Shown here piece after piece: positions 34,112-42,122 of a stretch of 52,465 nt of DNA (position 1 is the first letter of the stretch; the number at the start of each line of letters is the position of its first letter). Both the position numbers and the translations under genes were made by a program. This DNA is from Flavobacterium lotistagni (GTDB taxonomy: Bacteria; Bacteroidota; Bacteroidia; Flavobacteriales; Flavobacteriaceae): NCBI RefSeq assembly GCF_011392125.1, contig NZ_JAAJBU010000016.1, forward strand, positions 1 to 52,465. Direction: 5' to 3'. The notes beneath the pieces are model-generated. The model was not told the origin of the DNA, did not search any database, and saw only the letters and a list, made by a program, of their open reading frames with translations.

Positions 34112-36316
34112 ATGAAATCAACAGGCCTAGCCCTACTCTTGCTTTTGTGCGCGAATGCCTTTGCACAAGAGAACAACGTCAGCCAGAAAACCCAGGATTC
34201 CGTAGCCAAAAACCAACCGAAAGAACTCAAAGAAGTCACTGTCTTCGGAAATAAAAGGCAGTACCTAAAAGTAGAATCAGACAAAAGTACCATTAGTGTT
34301 AAGAACAATCCGCTGCTTAATAGCGGTAGCAGCCTCGACGCGGTGAAAAAAATTCCCGGCGTACTGACTTCGCCCACGGGAAGCCTCACCCTAAATGCCA
34401 AAAACGTCGCGATTTATATTGATGGCATGCCTAGCTCACTCAGCGGTACCGATTTGCAAAATTACTTACTGAGTTTGCCTGCCACAGCAATTGAAAAAGT
34501 AGAGCTGATATACAATCCAGGCGCAGCTTTCGACGCCAGTTCCAGCGGGTCAATTATCAATATCATCACAAGCTCTCGCAAAATGAAAGGCGTTAATGCA
34601 AGCTTCAACATCAATTACAACTTCAACAAATACCAAAAGCCCAGCCCACAAATCCTACTTAACGGAAAAAAGAACCGAATCAGTTGGCAAACCATGATTG
34701 GCTATAATTATATCGATGGGGAAAACGTTAACAAAAATGATCAGACTTTCAACACTTTCAATCCGGATGAAATACTTAACCAGCGCAACAAAGCCGTAAG
34801 TACCAACCGAAATTTCTACTGGCGAACTGGAGCCAATTACAAACTTTCTGAAAAATCGAACCTGCTTTTGAATTACAACCTCAACCGAGCCAATGACCGA
34901 GTGGTTGGAGAAACCTCTACCCAAGGCACCGGAATTGACTTCACTAACGAGTCGCTAGCCAAGAACAAAAACAACAACCACGAGATTAGTTTGCAATACA
35001 AAACCAAACTAGACACCGTTGGCCGAACGTTAGACATCACAGGCTTTAGCAATTTCTTCGACAAAAATCCCATCACCAAATCACAAGGCCAGAACAACGG
35101 AACTTCGAGTTATTTCAATGGCGATGTTGATTTTAAACTGACCAACCATTACATCAAATATGATTTTGCCATTCCGTACAAGAAAATCAATTTCTCGATC
35201 AATACCGGCGGTAAATTCAATATGATTAAAGTACACAACAAAGGAATTTATAACCTAAATACTACAGCCAATTCCATCACAGATTTCAATTACGACGAAA
35301 ACAATCTCGCTTTTTATGTTGAAACCCGAAAGAAAATCAAGAAATTCAATTTTACGCTAGGCGTGCGCTTTGAAGATTATAAAGTCGATCGCCAAGCCGT
35401 TCAAGACGGTGTACGCACCGATGTGGATTTCACCAACACCAACTTTTTTCCGAATGCGAGTGTGATGTATGAATTCAATCAGAACATGAATTTGACCGCT
35501 TCCTATTCGAAGAAAATCCAGCAGGCCGACTACAATGTATTGGATCCGAACAATTTTGCCAACTTCGACCAATATAACACTTCGAGCGGAAACCCGTTTT
35601 TAGACCCAACATTTTTCGACAATTACGAACTCAAACTTACCGCTTTTCAATATGTACAATTGGGCGGAAACTACACCGTGGCGAAAGACGTGAACAAGTT
35701 TATATTTGACGCTAAGCCCAACGAACTTGTGAGCAATCAGACTTTCAGACAGTTCGATGAGCTCAATACGCTGAGTTTTTATGCTTCGTTTCCCGTACCG
35801 TTGGATTATTTCCTGAAAGGCAAGACTGAATTCGAAAAACGCATGAATGATATCGATACGATGAACTACCTTTTCTTAAACATCAACTATATTGATTTTA
35901 CCACTAAAGGCTATGATTTCCAATTCAAAACCAAACCAATAATGAGCTATACCGCCACAGCGCAAATCATGCTGCCCTGGAAAATCAAGAACTCGATGAT
36001 GTATAATTATACGCCGCCGGGTACTTGGGAAATATACAACCTAACCAAAACCATTCATCAGTTCGATATTTCGTTCAACCGCGATTTCATGAACAAAAAC
36101 CTGCGCATCGGTTTGCATTGTTTTGATGTATTCAATACCAATGAAATCAACGCTAAAGTTTCCTCGACTAACCTGCAAACGCAATTCTACCAGAAACAAG
36201 ATTCGAGAACTTTTCGAATTTCCTTGACTTACAACTTCGGAAACTTAAAACTAGAGAAAGAAAACACCGAAATCCAAACTGAAAAAGTAGGACAAGGTGG
36301 CGGCATCCTGAAATAA
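34112..36316 (+). CDS. Outer-membrane beta-barrel family protein, TonB-receptor-like
   Basis: A 734-residue outer-membrane protein with a signal peptide (MKSTGLALLLLLCANAFA). A plug-like domain follows at about residues 38-150 (LKEVTVFGNK, SLDAVKKIPGVL, VAIYIDGMPSSLSG, IEKVELIYNPGAAFDASSSG). The rest is a long barrel ending in an aromatic-rich terminus (RISLTYNFG) plus a short tail. It resembles the OMP_b-brl_3 class found across Bacteroidota. It lacks the N-terminal carboxypeptidase-like domain typical of SusC and many TonB receptors in this phylum, and no SusD partner is adjacent. The substrate is unknown. Confidence 0.88.
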   Translation: MKSTGLALLLLLCANAFAQENNVSQKTQDSVAKNQPKELKEVTVFGNKRQYLKVESDKSTISVKNNPLLNSGSSLDAVKKIPGVLTSPTGSLTLNAKNVAIYIDGMPSSLSGTDLQNYLLSLPATAIEKVELIYNPGAAFDASSSGSIINIITSSRKMKGVNASFNINYNFNKYQKPSPQILLNGKKNRISWQTMIGYNYIDGENVNKNDQTFNTFNPDEILNQRNKAVSTNRNFYWRTGANYKLSEKSNLLLNYNLNRANDRVVGETSTQGTGIDFTNESLAKNKNNNHEISLQYKTKLDTVGRTLDITGFSNFFDKNPITKSQGQNNGTSSYFNGDVDFKLTNHYIKYDFAIPYKKINFSINTGGKFNMIKVHNKGIYNLNTTANSITDFNYDENNLAFYVETRKKIKKFNFTLGVRFEDYKVDRQAVQDGVRTDVDFTNTNFFPNASVMYEFNQNMNLTASYSKKIQQADYNVLDPNNFANFDQYNTSSGNPFLDPTFFDNYELKLTAFQYVQLGGNYTVAKDVNKFIFDAKPNELVSNQTFRQFDELNTLSFYASFPVPLDYFLKGKTEFEKRMNDIDTMNYLFLNINYIDFTTKGYDFQFKTKPIMSYTATAQIMLPWKIKNSMMYNYTPPGTWEIYNLTKTIHQFDISFNRDFMNKNLRIGLHCFDVFNTNEINAKVSSTNLQTQFYQKQDSRTFRISLTYNFGNLKLEKENTEIQTEKVGQGGGILK

Positions 36317-36321
36317 GAGAA

Positions 36322-36383
36322 AACACGAATTTCACTAATAGTCACGAATTAAAAAATGAGTGCGAATGAGTGAAATTCGTGTT
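36322..36383. repeat. Perfect 15-bp inverted repeat (MITE-like)
   Basis: AACACGAATTTCACT (36322-36336) and AGTGAAATTCGTGTT (36369-36383) are exact reverse complements around a 32-nt spacer. The end AACACGAATTTCAC resembles AACACAGATTTCAC at 1275-1288 beside the GxxExxY gene. Confidence 0.7.
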
Positions 36384-36388
36384 CAATA

Positions 36389-36420
36389 AAAAATCCCGTC
36401 TCGAATAGAAACGGGATTTT
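36389..36420. terminator. Bidirectional terminator
   Basis: An AAAAATCCCGT / ACGGGATTTT stem (36389-36399 with 36411-36420) with an 11-nt loop lies between the barrel gene and clpX, with A and T runs on the two sides. Confidence 0.85.
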
Positions 36421-36441
36421 CTTTCTATAGAATCTTAAAAC

Positions 36442-37674
36442 TTAAGAAGCGATTTCGAGGCGTTTCAGTAAGTTTTTCGTGAGTGTATCATTTGCGTAAT
36501 CTTTGTCAATGTGCAAAATTTTCTCGTCGGTGCTCGGCAAATCATACATAGCATCGGTTAGAATGGCCTCGCACAATGAGCGCAATCCTCTGGCGCCTAG
36601 CTTATATTCTAAAGCTTTGTCTACAATAAAATCGAGCGCGTCGTTTGAAATGGTGAAATCAACGTCGTCCATAGCAAACAATTTCTGATATTGCTTGATT
36701 AAGGCGTTTTTCGGCTCGGTCAGAATGGCTCTTAAAGTTTCTTTGTCGAGCGGATCCATGTGCGTCAGTACTGGTAAACGACCAATAATTTCCGGAATCA
36801 GACCAAAGTCCTTGATATCTTTCGGAATAATGTATTGCAAAAGATTGTCCTTATCGATGTTGTCCGAATTCTTGGAAGTACTGTAACCTACTGCCTGACG
36901 ATTCAAGCGCTTGGAAATGATTCTTTCGATACCATCAAAAGCACCACCGGCTATAAACAGAATGTCTTTGGTATTGACTTCAACAAATTTCTGGTCCGGA
37001 TGTTTTCTTCCTCCTTTTGGCGGAACATTGACCACCGTACCTTCGAGCAATTTTAATAAAGCTTGCTGAACGCCTTCACCAGAAACATCACGGGTAATCG
37101 ATGGGTTGTCGCTCTTTCTGGCTATCTTATCGATCTCGTCGATGAATACGATTCCTCGTTCGGCTTTGGTCACGTCGTAATCGGCAGCTTGCAATAAACG
37201 AGTTAAGATACTCTCGACATCTTCACCAACATAACCCGCTTCGGTAAGCACGGTTGCATCTACAATCGCTAAAGGAACGTCGAGCATTTTGGCGATAGTT
37301 TTGGCCACCAAGGTTTTACCGGTTCCGGTTTGCCCAACCATAACGATGTTGCTTTTTTCGATTTCAACATCATCGTTCAATTGTTGTTGCATCAAACGTT
37401 TGTAGTGGTTATAAACCGCCACCGACATGACTTTTTTGGTCTGCTCTTGCCCGATGACATATTGGTCTAGAAACGTGCGGATTTCTTTCGGTTTTTTTAG
37501 AATCAAATCGGCTACCAACTTCGAAGACCCGTGGGTTTTGAGTTCTTCAAGTACGATTCCGTGCGCTTGCTCGATGCATTTATCGCAGATGTGCGCATTG
37601 ATTCCGGCGATCAATAGATTGGTCTCGGGCTTCTTGCGGCCGCAAAACGAGCAATCTAATAATTCCTTTGCCAT
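36442..37674 (-). CDS. clpX: ATP-dependent Clp protease ATPase subunit ClpX
   Basis: A 410-residue AAA+ unfoldase that feeds proteins to ClpP. The N-terminal zinc-binding domain has Cys8, Cys11, Cys30 and Cys33 (SFCGRK, ICDKC). Walker A is GQTGTGKT at residues 114-121, with Walker [10 protein letters not shown] downstream. The ClpP-docking loop appears as VGYSTSK rather than the IGF seen in E. coli. It lies 35 nt after clpP, and tig-clpP-clpX form the classical order. Confidence 0.97.
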   Translation of the reverse strand: MAKELLDCSFCGRKKPETNLLIAGINAHICDKCIEQAHGIVLEELKTHGSSKLVADLILKKPKEIRTFLDQYVIGQEQTKKVMSVAVYNHYKRLMQQQLNDDVEIEKSNIVMVGQTGTGKTLVAKTIAKMLDVPLAIVDATVLTEAGYVGEDVESILTRLLQAADYDVTKAERGIVFIDEIDKIARKSDNPSITRDVSGEGVQQALLKLLEGTVVNVPPKGGRKHPDQKFVEVNTKDILFIAGGAFDGIERIISKRLNRQAVGYSTSKNSDNIDKDNLLQYIIPKDIKDFGLIPEIIGRLPVLTHMDPLDKETLRAILTEPKNALIKQYQKLFAMDDVDFTISNDALDFIVDKALEYKLGARGLRSLCEAILTDAMYDLPSTDEKILHIDKDYANDTLTKNLLKRLEIAS

Positions 37675-37709
37675 AGTATTTTTTTTAAGTTAAGTAGGGT
37701 AACTTCGGG

Positions 37710-38381
37710 TTATCGTCTTAAAACTTCGTCGATCATGCCGTATTCTTTGGCTTCATCGGCTTTCATCCAGTAATCGCGTTCACTGTCTTTGTGGACTTTA
37801 TCGAACGTTTGGCCTGAATGGTGCGAAATGATATGATACAACTCGTCTTTGAGTTTGAGCATTTCACGAAGGTTGATTTCCATATCGGTGGCCACACCTT
37901 GTGCACCTCCAGAAGGCTGATGGATCATCACTCTGGAATGTGGCAACGCTGAACGTTTTCCGGCAGCACCGGCACACAATAACACAGCGCCCATCGAGGC
38001 AGCCATACCGGTACATATTGTAGCTACATCTGGCTTGATATATTGCATGGTATCATAAATCCCCAAGCCAGCGTATACGCTTCCGCCCGGCGAATTCAAA
38101 TAAATCTGAATGTCTTTCGAGGCATCGGCACTTTCCAAAAACAATAATTGCGCCTGCACAATATTGGCAATTTGGTCGTCGATACCGGTTCCTAAAAAGA
38201 TAATTCGGTCCATCATTAAACGCGAAAAAACGTCGAGTTGTGAGATGTTCAACTGACGTTCTTCGATGATATAAGGGGTCATATTGGTTGGCGTCATTGC
38301 ACCGACAATTTTGTCGTAATACAAATTGTTGACACCGTGATGTTTTGTAGCAAATTTCTTAAATTCTTTACCGTAATTCAT
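37710..38381 (-). CDS. clpP: ATP-dependent Clp protease proteolytic subunit ClpP
   Basis: A 223-residue serine protease forming two seven-subunit rings. The catalytic Ser129 lies in GMAASMGAV and His154 in VMIHQPSGG, with NSPGGSVYAG near residue 96. The N-terminus is about 20-30 residues longer than the mature E. coli enzyme, which is common in this phylum and may be processed. It has its own putative promoter in the 87-nt gap after tig and is followed by clpX. Confidence 0.97.
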   Translation of the reverse strand: MNYGKEFKKFATKHHGVNNLYYDKIVGAMTPTNMTPYIIEERQLNISQLDVFSRLMMDRIIFLGTGIDDQIANIVQAQLLFLESADASKDIQIYLNSPGGSVYAGLGIYDTMQYIKPDVATICTGMAASMGAVLLCAGAAGKRSALPHSRVMIHQPSGGAQGVATDMEINLREMLKLKDELYHIISHHSGQTFDKVHKDSERDYWMKADEAKEYGMIDEVLRR

Positions 38382-38422
38382 AGCAATGCTTTCTTTTTTG
38401 TAGCTTTTTTAAAAACAAATGA

Positions 38423-38455
38423 GCGTCAAAACTAAAGATTTGACGCCCAAATATA
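38423..38455 (-). promoter_or_regulatory. clpP promoter region with 8-bp palindrome
   Basis: CAAATATA (38448-38455) is the minus-strand form of TATATTTG. Just downstream on minus is the palindrome GCGTCAAA (38423-38430) / TTTGACGC (38439-38446) with an 8-nt loop. It could be an operator at the transcript start or a weak terminator for tig. Confidence 0.45.
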
Positions 38456-38468
38456 AGTATTTTTTGAT

Positions 38469-39794
38469 TTATTCTCCGTAAGAGGCCGCAATAAATTCCT
38501 GATACGTAACTTCCTTGGTTTTTGAACTCACTTTGGTTTTGAACAAATCGAGCATTTTAGCGCTCATGACTTGATCTGAAAGTCTTTTGACTTCTTCTTG
38601 GTTTGAAAGTACACGCGCCACAATTCCTTCCACGTCTGAATCGGTTGGATTCATCTGCCCGAACTGCGCCATTTGCTTTTTGATTAAGTCTGATGTGTAG
38701 GCTTTCAAATCTTCGAAAGTAATCTGCATATTGTTTTGCGACATGATTTTACCTTCGATAAGTTGGTAACGCAAACCGTTTTCCGATCTGGCGAATTCTT
38801 CCTCAGCTTGCTCCGGAGTTAATGGGTTTTCGCCAACGGTTTGGATCCATTTTTTAAGGAAAGTCGATGGCAACTCAAACTTGGTATTGCTCAGCAAAGA
38901 TTCGGTCACATCGTTCAAGAACTTCTGGTCGGCTTGAGTGGCGAACTGCTTTTCCGCGTCTTCTTTGATTTTGGCCTTGATCTCTTCTACCGAAGAAACG
39001 TTTCCTGCACCGAACAACTTATCAAATAATTCTTGATTGAGTTCCGCTGGTTCGGTCGAGGTGATTTCCTCTATTTTGAAATCCACGTCAATGGCTAAAC
39101 CGTGCACTTCATCGTGACCTAACTTCAGGTAATCCATAAGTTTGTGGTCATCGTCGAAAAGCCCTTTGGTATTAACAGTCACTATATTGCCTACCTTTTT
39201 GCCTAAGAAAGCGTCGGCCGCTTTTTTACTTTTAAAGATATCCAAGCTGATGCGCGCCGGACTATCAATGTTCTTCTCAGCATTCAAGAACGTTCCAGAA
39301 ATATCATCGCCTTTCTCCACAGTATCTTTCTGGCTCATTTTACCGTATTGCTTTCTGATGCGAAGCACTTGGTCTTCGAGCATTTTATCATCGGCTACGA
39401 TTTTATATTGCGTCAAGTTTTTCACTGAGGCCAAATCGATATCAAAAGAAGGCGCTAAGCCCAACTCGAATTCGAACTTGAAATCTTCGGCGTCCCAGTT
39501 GAAATCTTCGCTGGCTTTTGGCAACGGATTGCCTAAAATATCGAGCTTTTCGTTTTGTAAATATTGGTTCAGGTTTTCCTGCAATACTTTGTTGACTTCT
39601 TCGAGCAACACCGCTTTTCCGTACTGTTTTTTGATCATACTGAACGGCACAGCACCTTTACGAAATCCTGGAATGGTAGCGGTTTTAGAATAGTTTTTCA
39701 AAACTTTTTCTACTTGCGGCGCGTAATCGTCTTTAGCTATTTCAACGGTAACCACTGCATTTAAAGCATCTACGTTATTTCTTGTAATATTCAT
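38469..39794 (-). CDS. tig: Trigger factor (ribosome-associated chaperone)
   Basis: A 441-residue chaperone and peptidyl-prolyl isomerase acting at the ribosome exit. The N-terminal ribosome-binding domain contains TIPGFRKGAVPFSMIKKQYG (signature near residues 38-57). The middle FKBP-like domain is divergent, with KGDDISGTFLN. The C-terminal helical domain (about 280-441) includes the LPSTFLKKW stretch. It is first in the tig-clpP-clpX cluster. CAAAATTA at 39820-39827 is a -7 box on minus, giving a leader of about 20 nt. Confidence 0.94.
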   Translation of the reverse strand: MNITRNNVDALNAVVTVEIAKDDYAPQVEKVLKNYSKTATIPGFRKGAVPFSMIKKQYGKAVLLEEVNKVLQENLNQYLQNEKLDILGNPLPKASEDFNWDAEDFKFEFELGLAPSFDIDLASVKNLTQYKIVADDKMLEDQVLRIRKQYGKMSQKDTVEKGDDISGTFLNAEKNIDSPARISLDIFKSKKAADAFLGKKVGNIVTVNTKGLFDDDHKLMDYLKLGHDEVHGLAIDVDFKIEEITSTEPAELNQELFDKLFGAGNVSSVEEIKAKIKEDAEKQFATQADQKFLNDVTESLLSNTKFELPSTFLKKWIQTVGENPLTPEQAEEEFARSENGLRYQLIEGKIMSQNNMQITFEDLKAYTSDLIKKQMAQFGQMNPTDSDVEGIVARVLSNQEEVKRLSDQVMSAKMLDLFKTKVSSKTKEVTYQEFIAASYGE

Positions 39795-39819
39795 CTTGTT
39801 TCGTACTAAAATTGGGTGG

Positions 39820-39827
39820 CAAAATTA
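39820..39827 (-). promoter_or_regulatory. Probable -7 box of tig
   Basis: The minus strand reads TAATTTTG, an exact TAnnTTTG match. CAA at 39848-39850 (TTG on minus) is a possible -33 element at 20-nt spacing. Confidence 0.5.
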
Positions 39828-39877
39828 GACTTTTTTCACCACCCAAACAAAGTTTTTATCAGATTGTATTTCAGGGC

Positions 39878-40219
39878 TTATTTGTCTTTAGATAATCCGT
39901 AAATAATCGACTGTGAAATCGATAAGATGATGCTGAAAAACACTGCGGTCCAGAAACTTTCAACGTGAAAACCGCCAACTATTTTAGTGCACAACAGAAT
40001 CATGAGCGCATTAATCACCAACAAAAACAATCCGAAAGTAATTAGAGTTACCGGCAAAGTCAGTAAAATCAAAATCGGCTTGATAAAAGCGTTGAGCAAC
40101 GCCAAAACCACAGCGACGATGACCGAGGTCATGAAACTCGCCACGGCAACGCCTGGCATAAAATGCGCGATGACAATAACGAGAATGGCGGTAATGAGAA
40201 TTCTAATCAGTAGATTCAT
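39878..40219 (-). CDS. Four-helix membrane protein, Phage_holin_4_2 (YvlD-like) family
   Basis: A 113-residue protein that is almost entirely hydrophobic, with four predicted membrane helices (about residues 4-22, 28-48, 52-78 and 88-108). The pattern ALLNAFIKPILILLTLPVTLITFGLF is characteristic of this family. Despite the family name no phage genes are nearby, and such proteins are common chromosomal membrane proteins of unknown role. It lies 31 nt after the alpha/beta hydrolase gene and may be co-transcribed with it. Confidence 0.85.
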   Translation of the reverse strand: MNLLIRILITAILVIVIAHFMPGVAVASFMTSVIVAVVLALLNAFIKPILILLTLPVTLITFGLFLLVINALMILLCTKIVGGFHVESFWTAVFFSIILSISQSIIYGLSKDK

Positions 40220-40250
40220 ATTGATTATTTTTTTTGAATAAAAATACAGA

Positions 40251-41024
40251 TTATTTCAAAAACGCACCCGTCAGCTCAAAAAACATTTTCGGATTCTCCG
40301 CATGAAGCCAATGCCCGACATTCGGAATGGTTTCTAAAGCCGCATTGGGAAAATGCCGCTGGATTTCAGGCCAATCCTCATCTTTGATATAACTGGAATT
40401 CCCGCCGCGCAGGAACATCGTGGGTTTTTCAAAGCGCTTGTTTTCAGGCAAAGCGGTGCCAATATTTTCGATTTCTTTATTGAAAACGGCCAAGTTGAAA
40501 CGAAAAGCCAGTTGCTCGGGCGTTTGCCAATACAGGCTTTTCATCAGGAATTGGCGCGTGCCCATATCGGGAATATACTCGGCGACGATTTGGTCTACCT
40601 CATTGCGCGAAGGTTTTTTCGAAAAATCCACCGCGTTCAAACCGGCTAAAATGTCTTGATGATGCGGCGCGTAATAACGGGTTCCGATGTCGCCGACAAT
40701 AAGTTTACGGATCAACTCCGGGTGCTGTACCGCCAGCAACATCGCCACTTTCCCGCCCATCGAATGCCCGATGATATCGATATTCGAGAGTTGGTGTTCG
40801 GCGCAATAATCGACAATATCTTGAACCATCGCGTCGTAATTAAAAATGTCTGAATGGAAACTACGCCCATGGTTGCGCAGATCAAGCATATGCACCTGAA
40901 AACCAAGAGCGGCGTATTGAGTACCGAGCGTTTTCCAGTTGTCTGACATGCCCAGAAAGCCGTGCAGGATTAGCAGTGGTTGGCCGGTGCCTTCTATTTT
41001 GGAGTATAAAGTCATGTTTTGCAT
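40251..41024 (-). CDS. Alpha/beta-fold hydrolase (YbfF-like esterase)
   Basis: A 257-residue hydrolase. The nucleophile Ser88 is in GHSMGGKVAM, the oxyanion region in LHGFLGMSDNW, the acid probably in a following loop, and the catalytic His in NVGHWLHAENP near residue 238. The DLRNHGRS stretch is typical of the YbfF/PGAP-type branch, which hydrolyses short acyl esters or thioesters. Substrate unknown. ATG 41024 was chosen; an in-frame ATG three codons later is an equally good start. Confidence 0.9.
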   Translation of the reverse strand: MQNMTLYSKIEGTGQPLLILHGFLGMSDNWKTLGTQYAALGFQVHMLDLRNHGRSFHSDIFNYDAMVQDIVDYCAEHQLSNIDIIGHSMGGKVAMLLAVQHPELIRKLIVGDIGTRYYAPHHQDILAGLNAVDFSKKPSRNEVDQIVAEYIPDMGTRQFLMKSLYWQTPEQLAFRFNLAVFNKEIENIGTALPENKRFEKPTMFLRGGNSSYIKDEDWPEIQRHFPNAALETIPNVGHWLHAENPKMFFELTGAFLK

Positions 41025-41037
41025 TGTGATTTTTTTT

Positions 41038-41110
41038 CAGAAGCCAGGAACCTGCTCTACGCTGTAGTCCTCGCTTTGCTGCGGGCTGCCGCTGCGATCA
41101 GGGCTAGGGT
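41038..41110 (-). repeat. Dispersed structured repeat, type I, copy D
   Basis: On the minus strand it reads CCCTAGCCCTGATCGCAGCGGC, then a core GCCCGCAGC-AA-AGCGAGGACT (41066-41086), then ACAGCGTAGAGCAGGTTCCTGGCTTCT. The ends match copies A and B. The core instead matches the type II copy at 11555-11575, differing at the two central bases. Confidence 0.75.
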
Positions 41111-41208
41111 TTTCGGAAAAGTTGAAATTTTGTTCTCATTTTTAAATGCGCCAAAGGCTACTATTTCAGCAAAAAACCGCTGGCGATTACGAATTTTCCG
41201 CGTGAGGG

Positions 41209-41294
41209 ATTGGAGCATTTGTCTGAGCTCTTTTTGCGGCGGCGTCCGACGTAAAAAAGCGAGTGCGGAAAGCCCGACCCTTGTGGTCACGCCC
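41209..41294. repeat. Dispersed structured repeat, type II, copy C
   Basis: It is bounded by complementary ends GCGTGA (41210-41215) and TCACGC (41287-41292). It contains the hairpin TTTTTGCGGCG / CGACGTAAAAAA (about 41231-41258), nearly the same as the core of type I copy A, and the sub-hairpin GACC-CTTGT-GGTC near the right end. It fills the space between copy D and the pdxJ stop. Confidence 0.7.
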
Positions 41295-41308
41295 AAACTA
41301 TTTTTATG

Positions 41309-42022
41309 TTACTTCAATTTATTTAGATACAGGTTCACGGTATTGTCAAGGCCGAGATAAAGCGCTTCGGAAATCAGTGCGTGACCGATGGAAACCTCGA
41401 GCAAGCCCGGAATATTTTGCTTAAAAAACGCTATGTTGTCAAGGCTCAAATCGTGGCCGGCGTTGATGCCCAAGCCCAATTCGTTGGCAAGTTCTGCGGC
41501 TTTCACATAGGGTTCAATCCCGGCTTTGTTGCCCAAACCATATTGGTGCGCAAAAGCTTCAGTGTAAAGTTCGATGCGGTCGGTGCCGGTGGCTTTCGCG
41601 CCTTCGATCATTTCCGGAACCGGATCAACGAAAATCGACGTGCGGATGTGGTGCTTCTTGAATTCGGCGATGACTTCTTTAAGGTACGATTGGTTTTTAA
41701 CGGTGTCCCAACCGGCGCTGGAAGTAATGGCTCCAATAGCATCGGGAACCAGCGTGACTTGGGTAGGCTGGCATTCTAGAACCAAATCGATGAAGTTGTG
41801 CTGCGGGTTGCCTTCGATGTTGAATTCGGTGTAGACAATGGGTTTCAAATCGCGCGCGTCTTGGTAACGAATATGGCGCTCGTCGGGCCGCGGATGGATG
41901 GTAATACCGTGGGCTCCGAACTTTTGGATATCGGTGGCTACTTGTAGTAAATTCGGGACATTTCCGCCACGGGAATTGCGCAAAGTAGCTATTTTATTGA
42001 TGTTGACACTTAGTTTAGTCAT
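41309..42022 (-). CDS. pdxJ: Pyridoxine 5'-phosphate synthase
   Basis: A 237-residue TIM-barrel enzyme that condenses 1-deoxyxylulose 5-phosphate with aminoacetone phosphate in the DXP-dependent vitamin B6 pathway. Family motifs are LSVNINKIATLRNSRGG at the start, AHGITIHPRPDERHI (phosphate and metal region), EFNIEGNP, QVTLVPD, SIFVDP, ELYTEAFA, and NAGHDLS plus SIGHALISEAL near the end. The length matches. TAnnTTTG boxes on minus are at 42055-42062 and 42063-42070. It is divergent from the CBS gene. Confidence 0.96.
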   Translation of the reverse strand: MTKLSVNINKIATLRNSRGGNVPNLLQVATDIQKFGAHGITIHPRPDERHIRYQDARDLKPIVYTEFNIEGNPQHNFIDLVLECQPTQVTLVPDAIGAITSSAGWDTVKNQSYLKEVIAEFKKHHIRTSIFVDPVPEMIEGAKATGTDRIELYTEAFAHQYGLGNKAGIEPYVKAAELANELGLGINAGHDLSLDNIAFFKQNIPGLLEVSIGHALISEALYLGLDNTVNLYLNKLK

Positions 42023-42087
42023 GCTTGAAAATCAGGTTTTAGGACAAATCAGCACAAAAATACAAAGTTAAAGTAGGTGGTATGCCA

Positions 42088-42095
42088 TAAATTTG
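42088..42095 (+). promoter_or_regulatory. Probable -7 box of the CBS-nadK operon
   Basis: TAAATTTG fits TAnnTTTG, 27 nt before the CBS gene ATG at 42123. Confidence 0.45.
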
Positions 42096-42122
42096 ATTAT
42101 TTTGCTGAACCATTATTGCCCT

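Noticed and set aside
39142..39693. Plus-strand frame of 183 codons inside tig
   Set aside because: It is a Ser/Leu/Phe-rich antisense shadow of the Lys/Glu-rich tig coding sequence.
39878..40219. Possible prophage remnant because of the holin-family name
   Set aside because: No phage structural, integrase or lysis genes lie nearby; the family is common among chromosomal membrane proteins.
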